Notes under the pieces: model-generated
Databases searched by the model: none
The model's input: the letters and a program-made list of their open reading frames with translations, nothing else
What the model was told of the DNA's origin: nothing
Made by a program: the position numbers and the translations under genes
Shown: in pieces, positions 1 through 8,701 of the stretch
Numbering within the stretch: position 1 is the first letter of the stretch
Layout of the letters: each line of letters begins with the position of its first letter
Assembly (NCBI GenBank): GCA_035998495.1
Contig: DASYHP010000047.1
Location: 60,130 to 124,129 of the forward strand
Reading direction: 5' to 3'
DNA: 64,000 bases
DNA from: Mesorhizobium_B sp035998495
GTDB lineage: Bacteria > Pseudomonadota > Alphaproteobacteria > Rhizobiales > Rhizobiaceae

Positions 1-794
1 TCCGCCATGGCCAGCGCATAGGCACCGTGGAACACATCGCCCGCGCCGGTGGTGTTGGTGGCCTGGACGCGGAAGGCCGGCGTGACCCGCGGCTCCGGAT
101 CCTCCGCCGTCAGCCACAGCGTGCCCTTCTCCCCCCGCGTCACCCCGGCGGTGCGGCAGCCGGCGGCGATGGCCTTGCGCAGCCCCTCCACCGGCCGGGC
201 GCCGGGGGCGTAGTTGGTCAGGCCGGGCTGCGAGAAGATCGCGTGGTCGCTGCGCGGGATCAGGTCCAGCAGCAGGCGGGTTTCGCTTTTCTCGCCGTCG
301 ATCACGGTCGGGATGCCACGGGCGCGGGCGTGGTCCAGCGCGGCGCCGCTGCCCTCCGGCCAGCGCGGGTCGCACAGGAAGGCCTGGGCGCCATCCAGCA
401 GGTGCAGCGGCAGCCAGGCCGGGTCGGTGCCGAGGTTGTCGCCGCGGTAGGAATAGATGCTGCGCTCCCCGACCGGGTCCACCAGCACGGCTGAGACCGG
501 GGTGCGCGCATTCGTCGCCATGTGGCAGTGGGAGACATCGACGCCCTGCGCCGCCAGCGCCTCCAGCAGCGGGCGGCCGTTGAGGTCGTCCCCCACCCGG
601 CCCCAGAAGATGCAGCGCCCACCAAGCCGCGCCACGCCGACCGAGGCATTGGCCGCCAGCCCGCCGGCGCCCAGGCTGTAGGCAGTGGCGCGGTTCTTGG
701 AAGGCGGCTGGACGATGTCCTGCACAAGGAAAGTGTGGTCCATGACGACGCTGCCGAGGCAGACCACGGTTGGTCGGAGATCAGGCTGATTCAT
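1..794 (-). CDS. PfkB-family sugar kinase (3' end cut by window edge)
   Basis: The first 264 or so residues of a ribokinase/PfkB-type kinase can be read; the C-terminus lies beyond base 1. The N-terminal part starts MNQPDLRPTVVCLGSVVMDH, followed by the glycine-rich LGAGGLAANASVGVARLGG substrate-binding stretch. The PfkB signature TTGAGDVFHGAYALAMA sits at the window edge and includes the catalytic Asp. Proteins of this family phosphorylate a sugar or nucleoside hydroxyl with ATP in the cytoplasm; the substrate cannot be read from the sequence. The start ATG overlaps the start ATG of the divergent pseudouridine synthase by two bases. No other start precedes the conserved N-terminal strand. 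Confidence 0.88.
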   Translation of the reverse strand, partial: MNQPDLRPTVVCLGSVVMDHTFLVQDIVQPPSKNRATAYSLGAGGLAANASVGVARLGGRCIFWGRVGDDLNGRPLLEALAAQGVDVSHCHMATNARTPVSAVLVDPVGERSIYSYRGDNLGTDPAWLPLHLLDGAQAFLCDPRWPEGSGAALDHARARGIPTVIDGEKSETRLLLDLIPRSDHAIFSQPGLTNYAPGARPVEGLRKAIAAGCRTAGVTRGEKGTLWLTAEDPEPRVTPAFRVQATNTTGAGDVFHGAYALAMA

Positions 795-1518
795 GCCACC
801 CAGGGTTCCATTGCAACGCACCCTTCGCCAAGCGGAGATTGCACCTGCGCCGCCATTGCCGGAGTGGCTGCGCGCCCGGATCCTGCATCTGGGGCCGGAG
901 TTGCTGGTGCTGGACAAGCCGGCCGGCCTGCCGGTCTCGGCGCGGAGCGGCGATTCGCTGGAGGCCTGGCTGCCGGCGCTGCGCCTCGGCAAGAAGCGCC
1001 TGCCGCAGCCGGCGCACCGGCTGGATGCGGATACCGCGGGCGTGCTGGCGCTGGGGCGGACGGCGCCGATGCTGGCCCGGCTGAACCGGCTGTTCGCCGA
1101 ACGCCGTGTGGAGAAGGTCTATTGGGCCGTCGTCCGCGGCGGCCCGGGGGGCGAGTCGGGCCTGGTGGACGCGCCCCTGGCCAAGACCAGCAGCGCGGCG
1201 CAGGGCTGGCGGATGCGGGTGGACCCGAAGGGCGATGCGGCGCGCAGCGCCTGGCGGGTGCTCGGGCGCGGCGCCGGGCTGGCCTGGCTGGAATTGCGGC
1301 CGGAGACCGGGCGGACGCATCAGCTCCGCGTCCATTGCGCGCATCTCGGCTGCCCGATCCTCGGCGACGCCATGTATGGCGGGGGGGTGCAGGGCGGCCA
1401 GGCCGGCGGCCTGCACCTGCTGGCGCGCAGCCTGGCGCTGCCGCTGGAGCCGGATCTGCGGGTGGAGGCGCCGGTGCCGGCACATATGCGGGCGGCGCTG
1501 GCCGCCTGCGGCGGATGA
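793..1518 (+). CDS. RluA-family pseudouridine synthase
   Basis: A 241-residue RluA-type pseudouridine synthase, which isomerises specific uridines in rRNA or tRNA. The start of the fold (ELLVLDKPAGLPV) is near residue 35. The catalytic motif HRLDADTAGVLALGR is near residue 75, with the catalytic Asp in HRLDAD and Ala where many homologues have Ser. The C-terminal GRTHQLRVHCAHLGCPILGD block is near residue 170. There is no S4 domain, so it resembles the short RluA/TruC-like enzymes; the target base is not predictable. The annotated ATG overlaps the divergent kinase start, so a slightly later TTG or GTG start is possible. Its stop is 7 bases from the stop of convergent pbpC. Confidence 0.88.
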   Translation: MPPRVPLQRTLRQAEIAPAPPLPEWLRARILHLGPELLVLDKPAGLPVSARSGDSLEAWLPALRLGKKRLPQPAHRLDADTAGVLALGRTAPMLARLNRLFAERRVEKVYWAVVRGGPGGESGLVDAPLAKTSSAAQGWRMRVDPKGDAARSAWRVLGRGAGLAWLELRPETGRTHQLRVHCAHLGCPILGDAMYGGGVQGGQAGGLHLLARSLALPLEPDLRVEAPVPAHMRAALAACGG

Positions 1519-1525
1519 GCCCGCC

Positions 1526-3481
1526 TCAGCGCACGCGCAACTCGGCCGCCGCCGCGATGCCGTCCGCGTCCAGCACCGTGACGCGGTAGAAGCCGGGGCC
1601 GGGCGGCGTCCAGGCCGCCTCCCGCCGCGCACGCTGATGCGGCAGCGGCGCGCCATCCACCAGGAACACCAGCGGGCGGCGGCCGCCGGTGGCGCGCAGG
1701 GTGATGGGGCCGGCGCCCTCCACCAGTTCCGCACCAGGCATGGGGAACAGCAGGCGCAGGCGGTCGGCGGCCTCGGCGAAGGGGCGCGGGGCGGCTCGGA
1801 CCAGCAAAGGTTGGCGGGGCGCGGCCGGCAGGCGGGCGAAGACCTGGGCCAGCACGGGCAGCGCTGCGGCGCGGCCGTTGAGGCCGGGGATCGGCGTGCC
1901 GTCGGGCCGGCCGATCCAGGCCCCCGCCACATGCCGCGAATCGAGCCCCAGCGCCCAGGCATCGCGACCGCCCCAGGATGTGCCGGTCTTCCACGCCACG
2001 CCGGCCGGCCCACCGCCCGGGAAGGGCTGCACCAGGATGCCGGCGACGGCGGCCGCGGCCCGCGGCAGCACCACCTCCGTCCGTTCGGCCCCGGGGGCCG
2101 GCAGGGCCACCAGCGGCGCCGCCCGCCCGGCATCGCCGAGCAGCGCATGCAGCGCCACCAGTTCCCGCAGCGTCGTCCCCGCGCCGCCGAGCGCCAACGG
2201 CAGCGAGGCTTCCGCCCCCGGCGCCATCCGCGGCGGGCTGCCGGCGGCCTTCAGCGCGGTGGCGTAGCGCAGCGCCCCCAGCTCCGACAGCAGCGCCACG
2301 GCGGGCAGGTTCAGCGATTGCCGCAACGCCTCCGCCGCCGTCACGCGGCCCATGAAGTCACGCGAGAAATTCTCCGGCGCATAGCTGCCGAAGCGGAAGG
2401 GCAGATCCGCCACCAGCGTCTCCGGCCGCGCCAGCCCGGCCTCGAAGGCCAGGGCGTAGAGGAAGGGCTTCTGGGCCGAGCCCGGCGACCGGACCGCCTG
2501 GGTCAGGTCCAGCATCCCGGCGCGGGCTTCGGCGCCGAAGCTGCCGCCGACCAGGGCGCGGATCTCGCGCGATGCCGTCTCCGCCACCACCAGGGCCAGC
2601 GCGGCGCGGTCCGGCAGCCCCCGCAGCGCCGCCTCGGCCATGTCTTCCAGCGCGCGTTGCAGGTCGCGGTCGAGGGTGGTGGCGATGCGGCTGCCGGGCG
2701 CGGCGCCCCGGGCCACCTGCCGTGCCAGGTGTGGCGCGAGGCGCGGCATCGGCTGCCGCATGGCGGGTACCGGCACCTGCAGCGCCAGCGTCCGTTCGGC
2801 ACCGCTGACCCCGCCGGCGCCGGGCGCCCGGTGCCGCAGCATGGCATCGCGGGCGCGGCGCGCGGCCTGCGGATGCCGGTCCGGCCGCAGCGCCTCCGGC
2901 CGCCGGGCCAGGGCCACCAGCAGCGCCGATTCGGCGGCGTCGAGCTGGCCGGGCGGCCGGCCGAACCAGGCGAGGGACCCGGCGCGGAGCCCTTCCAGAT
3001 TGCCGCCCTGCGGCGCCAGGGTCAGCCAGATGCCGAGGATCTCGTCCTTGGAGAACCGCGCCTCGAGCTGCATCGCCCGCAGGATCTCCACCAGCTTGCT
3101 GCGCAGCGTGCGCGGCCGCGGCTCCAGCAGCCGGGCGGCCTGCATGGTCAGGGTGGAGCCGCCGGACACCACCTGCCCGGCGCGCAGCCACTGGAAGGCG
3201 GCGCGGCCGAGCGCCAGCGGGTCGAAGCCGGGATGCCAGCGGAAGCGGCGATCCTCCGCCGCCAGCAGCATCGCCACCAGATGCGGCGGCACATCGGCCG
3301 CGGCGGTCGGCAGGCGCCAGATGCCGCCCGCCGCCGGCAGGGCGGACAGGGTCCGCCCTTCCCGGTCCAGCACCTCCACCCCGGCCCGGAGGCGCGACAG
3401 GTCGGGCGGCAGGGCGCGGTCGGCGGCGACGGCCGCGCCGGCCAGCACCGCCAGCCCGGCAAGGCCCAGGCGGCGCCGCAT
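1526..3481 (-). CDS. pbpC: Penicillin-binding protein 1C
   Basis: A 651-residue bifunctional class A PBP of the 1C type, which polymerises and crosslinks peptidoglycan at the outer face of the inner membrane. A short N-terminal hydrophobic anchor (LGLAGLAVLAGAAVAA) follows MRRR. The glycosyltransferase motifs are EDRRF (about residue 77) and GGSTLTMQAARL. The transpeptidase motifs are S335-A-Q-K, SLN and KTGTS, and a C-terminal BiPBP_C-like domain follows. It is shorter than E. coli PbpC (about 770 residues). The ATG overlaps the stop of the upstream alpha-2-macroglobulin gene as TGATG. This pairing is classic: the macroglobulin is thought to trap proteases when PBP1C repairs the wall. Confidence 0.93.
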   Translation of the reverse strand: MRRRLGLAGLAVLAGAAVAADRALPPDLSRLRAGVEVLDREGRTLSALPAAGGIWRLPTAAADVPPHLVAMLLAAEDRRFRWHPGFDPLALGRAAFQWLRAGQVVSGGSTLTMQAARLLEPRPRTLRSKLVEILRAMQLEARFSKDEILGIWLTLAPQGGNLEGLRAGSLAWFGRPPGQLDAAESALLVALARRPEALRPDRHPQAARRARDAMLRHRAPGAGGVSGAERTLALQVPVPAMRQPMPRLAPHLARQVARGAAPGSRIATTLDRDLQRALEDMAEAALRGLPDRAALALVVAETASREIRALVGGSFGAEARAGMLDLTQAVRSPGSAQKPFLYALAFEAGLARPETLVADLPFRFGSYAPENFSRDFMGRVTAAEALRQSLNLPAVALLSELGALRYATALKAAGSPPRMAPGAEASLPLALGGAGTTLRELVALHALLGDAGRAAPLVALPAPGAERTEVVLPRAAAAVAGILVQPFPGGGPAGVAWKTGTSWGGRDAWALGLDSRHVAGAWIGRPDGTPIPGLNGRAAALPVLAQVFARLPAAPRQPLLVRAAPRPFAEAADRLRLLFPMPGAELVEGAGPITLRATGGRRPLVFLVDGAPLPHQRARREAAWTPPGPGFYRVTVLDADGIAAAAELRVR

Positions 3482-6400
3482 CACTCGGCCGGCAGCACCG
3501 TGATGCGCGCCACGTTCTGCCGGGCGAAGACGCCGGGCCGGTACATGTCCTGCGCCTCCATCCCCGGCAGCTCGAAGGTGCCGGCCGTGACGGCCCGCAC
3601 CCGCACGGCGAAGCGCGCCAGCGGCTGGTCCGGGGTCAGCTCCAGCGCCGCGGCGAAGCGGTCGTCGCGGGCCGGCTGCACGTCGGGCGCGGTCAGTTCG
3701 CCGAGCCAGGGCATGCCCGGCACCGCGCCCGGGCCAAGCCGCCCGGCGATCTCCCACCCCGCCGGCAGGCCCTGGATCACCATGGCCTGGTGGCGGTCAT
3801 TGGTGGTGGCGCGGGCCTCCAGCAGCAGCACGAAGCCGGTGCCGGCGCGCAGCGCATCCAGGTTCAGCGGCTGCCCCGCGAGGTCGAAGAAGCGCCGCGC
3901 CACCCGCATGCCCTGGGCCGCCGCCGGCAGCGGGGAGGTCGGCACGCCGGCAATCGACACCGCCTGCACCACCGGCGCATCCCCCCGGTTGCGCGCGCTG
4001 ACCGCCGCCGTCAGCGGCGCCGTCACCACCGGCGCCACCGGCAGGTCGCGCCCATCCAGCGTGATGCGCGCGGGACGGCCATCCCGGCCCAGCACAAAGG
4101 CGGCGGCGATGGCCCAGGCCTGTTCCTGGGTGTTGCTGACGGCCGGGGTGAACTCCGCCCCCGGCAGCCGTGCCAGCAGCGCCGGCAGGCGGTCCTGCGC
4201 CACGCCGCTTTCGCGCAGCAGCAGGGCGGTGGCCAGCGCATCCCGCGCCGCGCTGCCGAAATCGCCGTACCAGACCTGCCGCGCCGGATCGGCGAGCGCG
4301 GCGGCGAAGATCGCCTCGGCCCGCCCCTGGTCGCCGGCCCGCGCGAAGGCGGCGGCGAGCTGTGCCCTGGCCAGCGGCGTCGGCAGCCGGTCCAGCTGTT
4401 CCGCCAGCCGCCGCGCGGCGCCGAGCCGGTTGCGCCCGGCCAGCGACAGGACATGCACGCGGTAGGCCTGGGTCGCCAGGAACTCGGCCGAATCGCCGGT
4501 ATCCTCGATGTCGTCCTCCGCCGCCCGCAATGCCGCCTCCAGCGCCGCCTCCGGCACCGCCGCGCCGGCCGCGCGGGCACGCAGCAGCGCCTCCGTCGCA
4601 TAAAGGCTGGCCCAGCCCTGCACCGAGCCCTCCGCATTCCAATAGCCGAAGCGGCCATCGTAGCGCTGGCGGTCGAGCACGGAGGCGATGGACCGGCCGA
4701 GCAGCGCCGCATCCTCCTGCGCCGTGTCGGCATTGGCCGGCGCGTAGGACAGCGCCAGGACGCGGGAGGCCGCCTGTTCGACGCAATCCAGCGGGAAGCG
4801 CCGCAGCGCGCCGAGCAGCGCCAGCGGATCATACCGCACCGAGGCGCCCCAGCTGGCCGAAGCCCGCCAGGTGCCGGCCAGGAAGCGGGAGGAAGGCAGA
4901 GCCACCGCCGCCGTCGCCCCCGGCGCCAGAGTGCTGACCACGATTTCCGTCACGGCGGGGCGGGATGAGCGGACGGTGATCTCCGCCTCCCGCACCGTGC
5001 TGAAGCCGCCCGGTCCCGTCACCGCCACGCGCAGCCCGCCCTGCCCCACCACGGCGCCGCGCAGCGCCGTCGCCGGCACGGCGCGGGCACCGGCGGCCAG
5101 GTTGACCTCCAGCGTCGCGGGTCCGGCCAGTTCAATGGCGCCCGTCGCGGCCAGGCTGACCCGGAAGTCCCCGGCGGGCAGTTCGACATTGTGCAGCAGC
5201 ACCGGCAGGCGCACCTCGTCGCCCGGCGCCAGGAAACGCGGCAGCAGCGCCTCCGCCACCGCCTGTTCCCGCACCGTCATGGGGCGGGCGGCGGCACCGA
5301 TGCGGGCGCCGTCCCAGGCCACCGCCATCAGGCGCAGTTCCCCGGCGAAATCGGGCAGGTCGAGCGTGACCGTCGCCGTGCCATCCGGCGCCACCGCGAC
5401 CGGCCCGTGGAACAGCGCGACGAGACGCTGCGGCACCTGCAGCAGCGCGGCGCCGGACATGTCGTCGCCGCCCTGCCGCAGCACCGCGGCCTCGCCCTCG
5501 GCCGGCGCGATCAGCCGGCCGTAATCGTCGCGGATATCGAGCCCGAGCCGCCGCCGCGCCAGGAAATGCTCCACCGGGTCGGGCGAGGGAAAATTGGTGA
5601 TCCGCAGGATGCCTTCATCGACCGCCGCCAGCGTCACCATGGCCGTGCCGCCGGCCCCGGCCAGGCGCAGCGGGATGGCGACGCGGCTGCGCGGCCGGGC
5701 CAGCGGCGGCGCCTCGATCGCCACATCCAGCCGGCGCGCCGCCGGGTCCAGCCCGATCCAGGCCAGGCCGAGCGCCCGGCCCGGCCGCCCGGCCGGCGCG
5801 TTGCCCGGCCGGAACACCGTGACGGCGACATGCGCGCCCGGTCCCCAGGCCGCATCGACGGGGATCTCGATCTCCGCCCCGGCCTCCGGCACCTCGACCT
5901 CCCGCACCGAAACCACGGTGCCGGTCAGGACGGCGATGCTGGCGCGGCCGGCAAAGGGTGGCGTGATGCGCAGCCGGGCCGTGTCGCCGGCGGCATAGGC
6001 GCGGCGGTCGGCGGCGACATCGACGTGGTCCGGCACCTCCGCCGCCTCGGCCTGCGCCCAGCCGGCGCGGAAGCGATAGCTCGCGATGCCGAGGCCGTTC
6101 GGCTCCGTCACCTCCAGCCGGTAGCGGCCGAAGCCGAGGCTGCGGGCGAAGCGCGCCGGGTGGCCCGGCGCCACCTGGATCTCGGCCGAATCCACTGGCT
6201 CGTCGCGCCACACCGTCTCGTAGCGGGCGAGGCGCTCGCGCATCACGATCCGCCAATCCGGCCTTTCCCGCACCAGGCGCAGGCGCAGGTTCGCGGCGAT
6301 GGCCTCGCCGGCCGGGTTCACGGCGGCGATCTCGAAAGCCGCCTCGGCGCCGTCATTCACCGCGCCGCCCTCAAAGGCCGGGCGGATCGCCAGCAGGGTG

Positions 6401-8592
6401 CCGCGCGCCCGCACCGGCATGGACAGCCGCGCGCCGCTGGTGCGGCCGCCGGGCTCGGCCATCAGCACGGAAACCTCCGCGCGCAGCGGCCTGGTGGTGT
6501 CGGGCGCCTGCGGCAGCAGCAGGGACAGGGTGGAGCGGCCCTCGGCATCCGTCTCCGGGATGTCGAAGCTCTGCAGTTCCGGCGCGAAGCTTTCGTCCTG
6601 CAGGCCGAAGCGCCAGCCGCGCCAGGCGGCGAAGGGCTCGGGATCGACGGCGAGGCGCAGTTCCGCCGTGCCGGTCAGGCCCGCACCGGGCGCGCCGTAC
6701 AGGAAGCGCGCGGCCACCGGCACCTCGAGCGCCTGGCCGGGCACCAGCGGCCCGGTCGCGGGCCCGGCGCTGACCTCCAGCCGCTCCGGCACGAAGGCCT
6801 CGACCCGGAAGGCGGTGCTGCCGATCGGCGGCGCGGCGGGATCGGCCAGCACCTCCACCGTCCAGGCGCCGGCCGGCGCACTGGCGGAGAGTGTCACCGG
6901 CGCCACGAAGGCCGCCCCGGCCACCCGGTCCGGCACCATCTCGGAAAAAACCTGCCCGTTGGGGCGGCGGATGCGCAGCCGCGCCGGCAGGTCCACCGGC
7001 TGCCCGGCCGCATCGCGCAGCAGCGCGCCGACCTGCACCACCTCACCGGGGCGGTAGATGCCGCGGTCGAGCCAGATGAAGGCATCCAGCGCCCCCGGAT
7101 GCGGCCGGCCCGCGGCGCCGCGATCCGACAGGTCGAAGGCGCCGGTCACCAGGTCGAGCGTCGCGAAATCCTCGCCGGAGAAGGCCTGCACCGCGACCGG
7201 CGCCAGCGGGCCGGTTCCGCGCAGCACCACCGCGTTGAACCGCGCCAGGCCATTCGCGCCGGTCACCGCTTCCGCCAGGATGTCGTTGTTGCGCGCCAGC
7301 AGCGCCACGCGCACCTCGGCGCGGACCCTGGCATCGGCAAAGCCGCGCACCTGCACGGCCATGCCCTGGCTGCCCTGCCAGGCGGTGATGCCGAGATCCG
7401 TCGCCAGCACGGGCAGGGACGCCGAGGCGCCGCGCCGCGTGCCGTCGCCCGGCCGCGCCACCAGCACATACATGCCGGGGCCTGCGCCGCGCAGCGCCTC
7501 CGGCAGCGGCAGGGCGGTGCGCGCCAGGCGGTTCGGCGTGGCGGCGGGCAGGTCCGCGCGGCCTTCCCAGACCACGCGGCCCATCTCCTCCGACAGGTTC
7601 TCGGCCATCCAGTCATCCATCGCCTGACCCGGGCGCCATTCCCGCATCAGCGGCACCAGGTTGCGGTCCGTCACCCGCACCAGCTTCAGCGACAGCGACG
7701 CGACGTTCACGGTGGCGACGGTCACGCGGGGGTCCTGGCCGCGGGGCAGGATGAAGGCGCGGTTGTCGAAGGCGATGCGCGCCGGGCGGTTCGGCATGGC
7801 GACGGGGTAGGTGGCATCGCGCAGCACGCGCAGCCCATCCTCGCCGGGCATGCCGCCGCGCACCACGAGCCGGGTCGTCGCACCCCAGGGCAGGCCGGCA
7901 ACGCACAGCATGTCGCCTTCGCGCGTCACCGACATCTCCGGCAGCGCGGGTTCGGCGCGCAGCCAGTCCCCTGGCTGCCAATCCGTGCGGCGGGCGGGGG
8001 CGGAGGTGAAGGCCAGGCAGGCGCGGGCAGGTTCCGCATCCGGCTCCGTGGTGATGCGGCGCACCAGCATGCCGGCGGCGCGGCGGGCGGCGGCCAGCGC
8101 CTCGCGCTGCTTCGCATCCTGCGGCGCGCGTTCCACCACCGCCTCCAGCGCCACGATCTGCCACATCGGCTGGTCCAGCCGCCGCAGCGCCTCGGCCATC
8201 ACGAGCAGGGAGGGAATCTCGGGCTCGCCGCCCGGCACCATCATGAAGGCGCGCCAGCCGGCGCGCAGCGCGCGGCCGGCATCCGGCTGGGCCCGGCGAA
8301 GCTGCGCCCAGGCAAGCGCCACCCAATGGTCGCCGGTTTCCTGCCCGGCGCCGACCCGTTCCTCCCACGCCGCCGCGGCGGCCGCCCAGTCGTTGCGGGC
8401 CTCCGCGGCGCGGGCGCGCGTCTCGGCCTGGCTGCGCTGCTGCGGCGTGCCGCCGGCCGGGAAGCGGCGCGTCAGCGTCTCCGCGTAGCGGGAGGCATCG
8501 TCGGACAGGCCGGGAAGCTCGAAGGCCGCGGCGGGCTGCGGCAGCAGCCATGCCAGCACGAGCAGCACGGGCAGCAACCAGCGAGGCAACAT
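3481..8592 (-). CDS. Bacterial alpha-2-macroglobulin (YfhM-like)
   Basis: A 1703-residue bacterial alpha-2-macroglobulin, a periplasmic protease trap. The start MLPRWLLPVLLVLAWLLPQP gives a clear Sec signal ending at AAA-F. The body has the successive MG (macroglobulin) domains. A thioester motif DCVEQ lies with Cys1270 in the thioester domain, where it should form the Cys-Gln thioester that captures proteases. No lipobox Cys follows the signal peptide, unlike the E. coli lipoprotein ECAM, so this copy is probably soluble. It is translationally coupled to pbpC. Its own promoter should lie in the 109 bases before base 8702; I see no convincing -35/-10 there. Confidence 0.93.
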   Translation of the reverse strand: MLPRWLLPVLLVLAWLLPQPAAAFELPGLSDDASRYAETLTRRFPAGGTPQQRSQAETRARAAEARNDWAAAAAAWEERVGAGQETGDHWVALAWAQLRRAQPDAGRALRAGWRAFMMVPGGEPEIPSLLVMAEALRRLDQPMWQIVALEAVVERAPQDAKQREALAAARRAAGMLVRRITTEPDAEPARACLAFTSAPARRTDWQPGDWLRAEPALPEMSVTREGDMLCVAGLPWGATTRLVVRGGMPGEDGLRVLRDATYPVAMPNRPARIAFDNRAFILPRGQDPRVTVATVNVASLSLKLVRVTDRNLVPLMREWRPGQAMDDWMAENLSEEMGRVVWEGRADLPAATPNRLARTALPLPEALRGAGPGMYVLVARPGDGTRRGASASLPVLATDLGITAWQGSQGMAVQVRGFADARVRAEVRVALLARNNDILAEAVTGANGLARFNAVVLRGTGPLAPVAVQAFSGEDFATLDLVTGAFDLSDRGAAGRPHPGALDAFIWLDRGIYRPGEVVQVGALLRDAAGQPVDLPARLRIRRPNGQVFSEMVPDRVAGAAFVAPVTLSASAPAGAWTVEVLADPAAPPIGSTAFRVEAFVPERLEVSAGPATGPLVPGQALEVPVAARFLYGAPGAGLTGTAELRLAVDPEPFAAWRGWRFGLQDESFAPELQSFDIPETDAEGRSTLSLLLPQAPDTTRPLRAEVSVLMAEPGGRTSGARLSMPVRARGTLLAIRPAFEGGAVNDGAEAAFEIAAVNPAGEAIAANLRLRLVRERPDWRIVMRERLARYETVWRDEPVDSAEIQVAPGHPARFARSLGFGRYRLEVTEPNGLGIASYRFRAGWAQAEAAEVPDHVDVAADRRAYAAGDTARLRITPPFAGRASIAVLTGTVVSVREVEVPEAGAEIEIPVDAAWGPGAHVAVTVFRPGNAPAGRPGRALGLAWIGLDPAARRLDVAIEAPPLARPRSRVAIPLRLAGAGGTAMVTLAAVDEGILRITNFPSPDPVEHFLARRRLGLDIRDDYGRLIAPAEGEAAVLRQGGDDMSGAALLQVPQRLVALFHGPVAVAPDGTATVTLDLPDFAGELRLMAVAWDGARIGAAARPMTVREQAVAEALLPRFLAPGDEVRLPVLLHNVELPAGDFRVSLAATGAIELAGPATLEVNLAAGARAVPATALRGAVVGQGGLRVAVTGPGGFSTVREAEITVRSSRPAVTEIVVSTLAPGATAAVALPSSRFLAGTWRASASWGASVRYDPLALLGALRRFPLDCVEQAASRVLALSYAPANADTAQEDAALLGRSIASVLDRQRYDGRFGYWNAEGSVQGWASLYATEALLRARAAGAAVPEAALEAALRAAEDDIEDTGDSAEFLATQAYRVHVLSLAGRNRLGAARRLAEQLDRLPTPLARAQLAAAFARAGDQGRAEAIFAAALADPARQVWYGDFGSAARDALATALLLRESGVAQDRLPALLARLPGAEFTPAVSNTQEQAWAIAAAFVLGRDGRPARITLDGRDLPVAPVVTAPLTAAVSARNRGDAPVVQAVSIAGVPTSPLPAAAQGMRVARRFFDLAGQPLNLDALRAGTGFVLLLEARATTNDRHQAMVIQGLPAGWEIAGRLGPGAVPGMPWLGELTAPDVQPARDDRFAAALELTPDQPLARFAVRVRAVTAGTFELPGMEAQDMYRPGVFARQNVARITVLPAE

Positions 8593-8701
8593 GAGGGGCT
8601 CCTGCGCGCGGCGTTTGCGCCAGCATGGCACAGCGGCAGGCTGCGTGAAGCGTATTGACCCCGCATGAAGATCAGATTTCCCGCGCCGCCGGGCCCGGGC
8701 C

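Noticed and set aside
1106..4465. Open frame of over 1100 residues on the plus strand
   Set aside because: It overlaps the pseudouridine synthase in another frame and runs opposite to pbpC and the macroglobulin gene. Its composition is Arg/Ala/Gly-rich without motifs, a normal artefact of very GC-rich DNA.
5191..8658. 1155-residue open frame opposite the macroglobulin gene
   Set aside because: Antisense of a conserved protein; no motif or plausible start signal.
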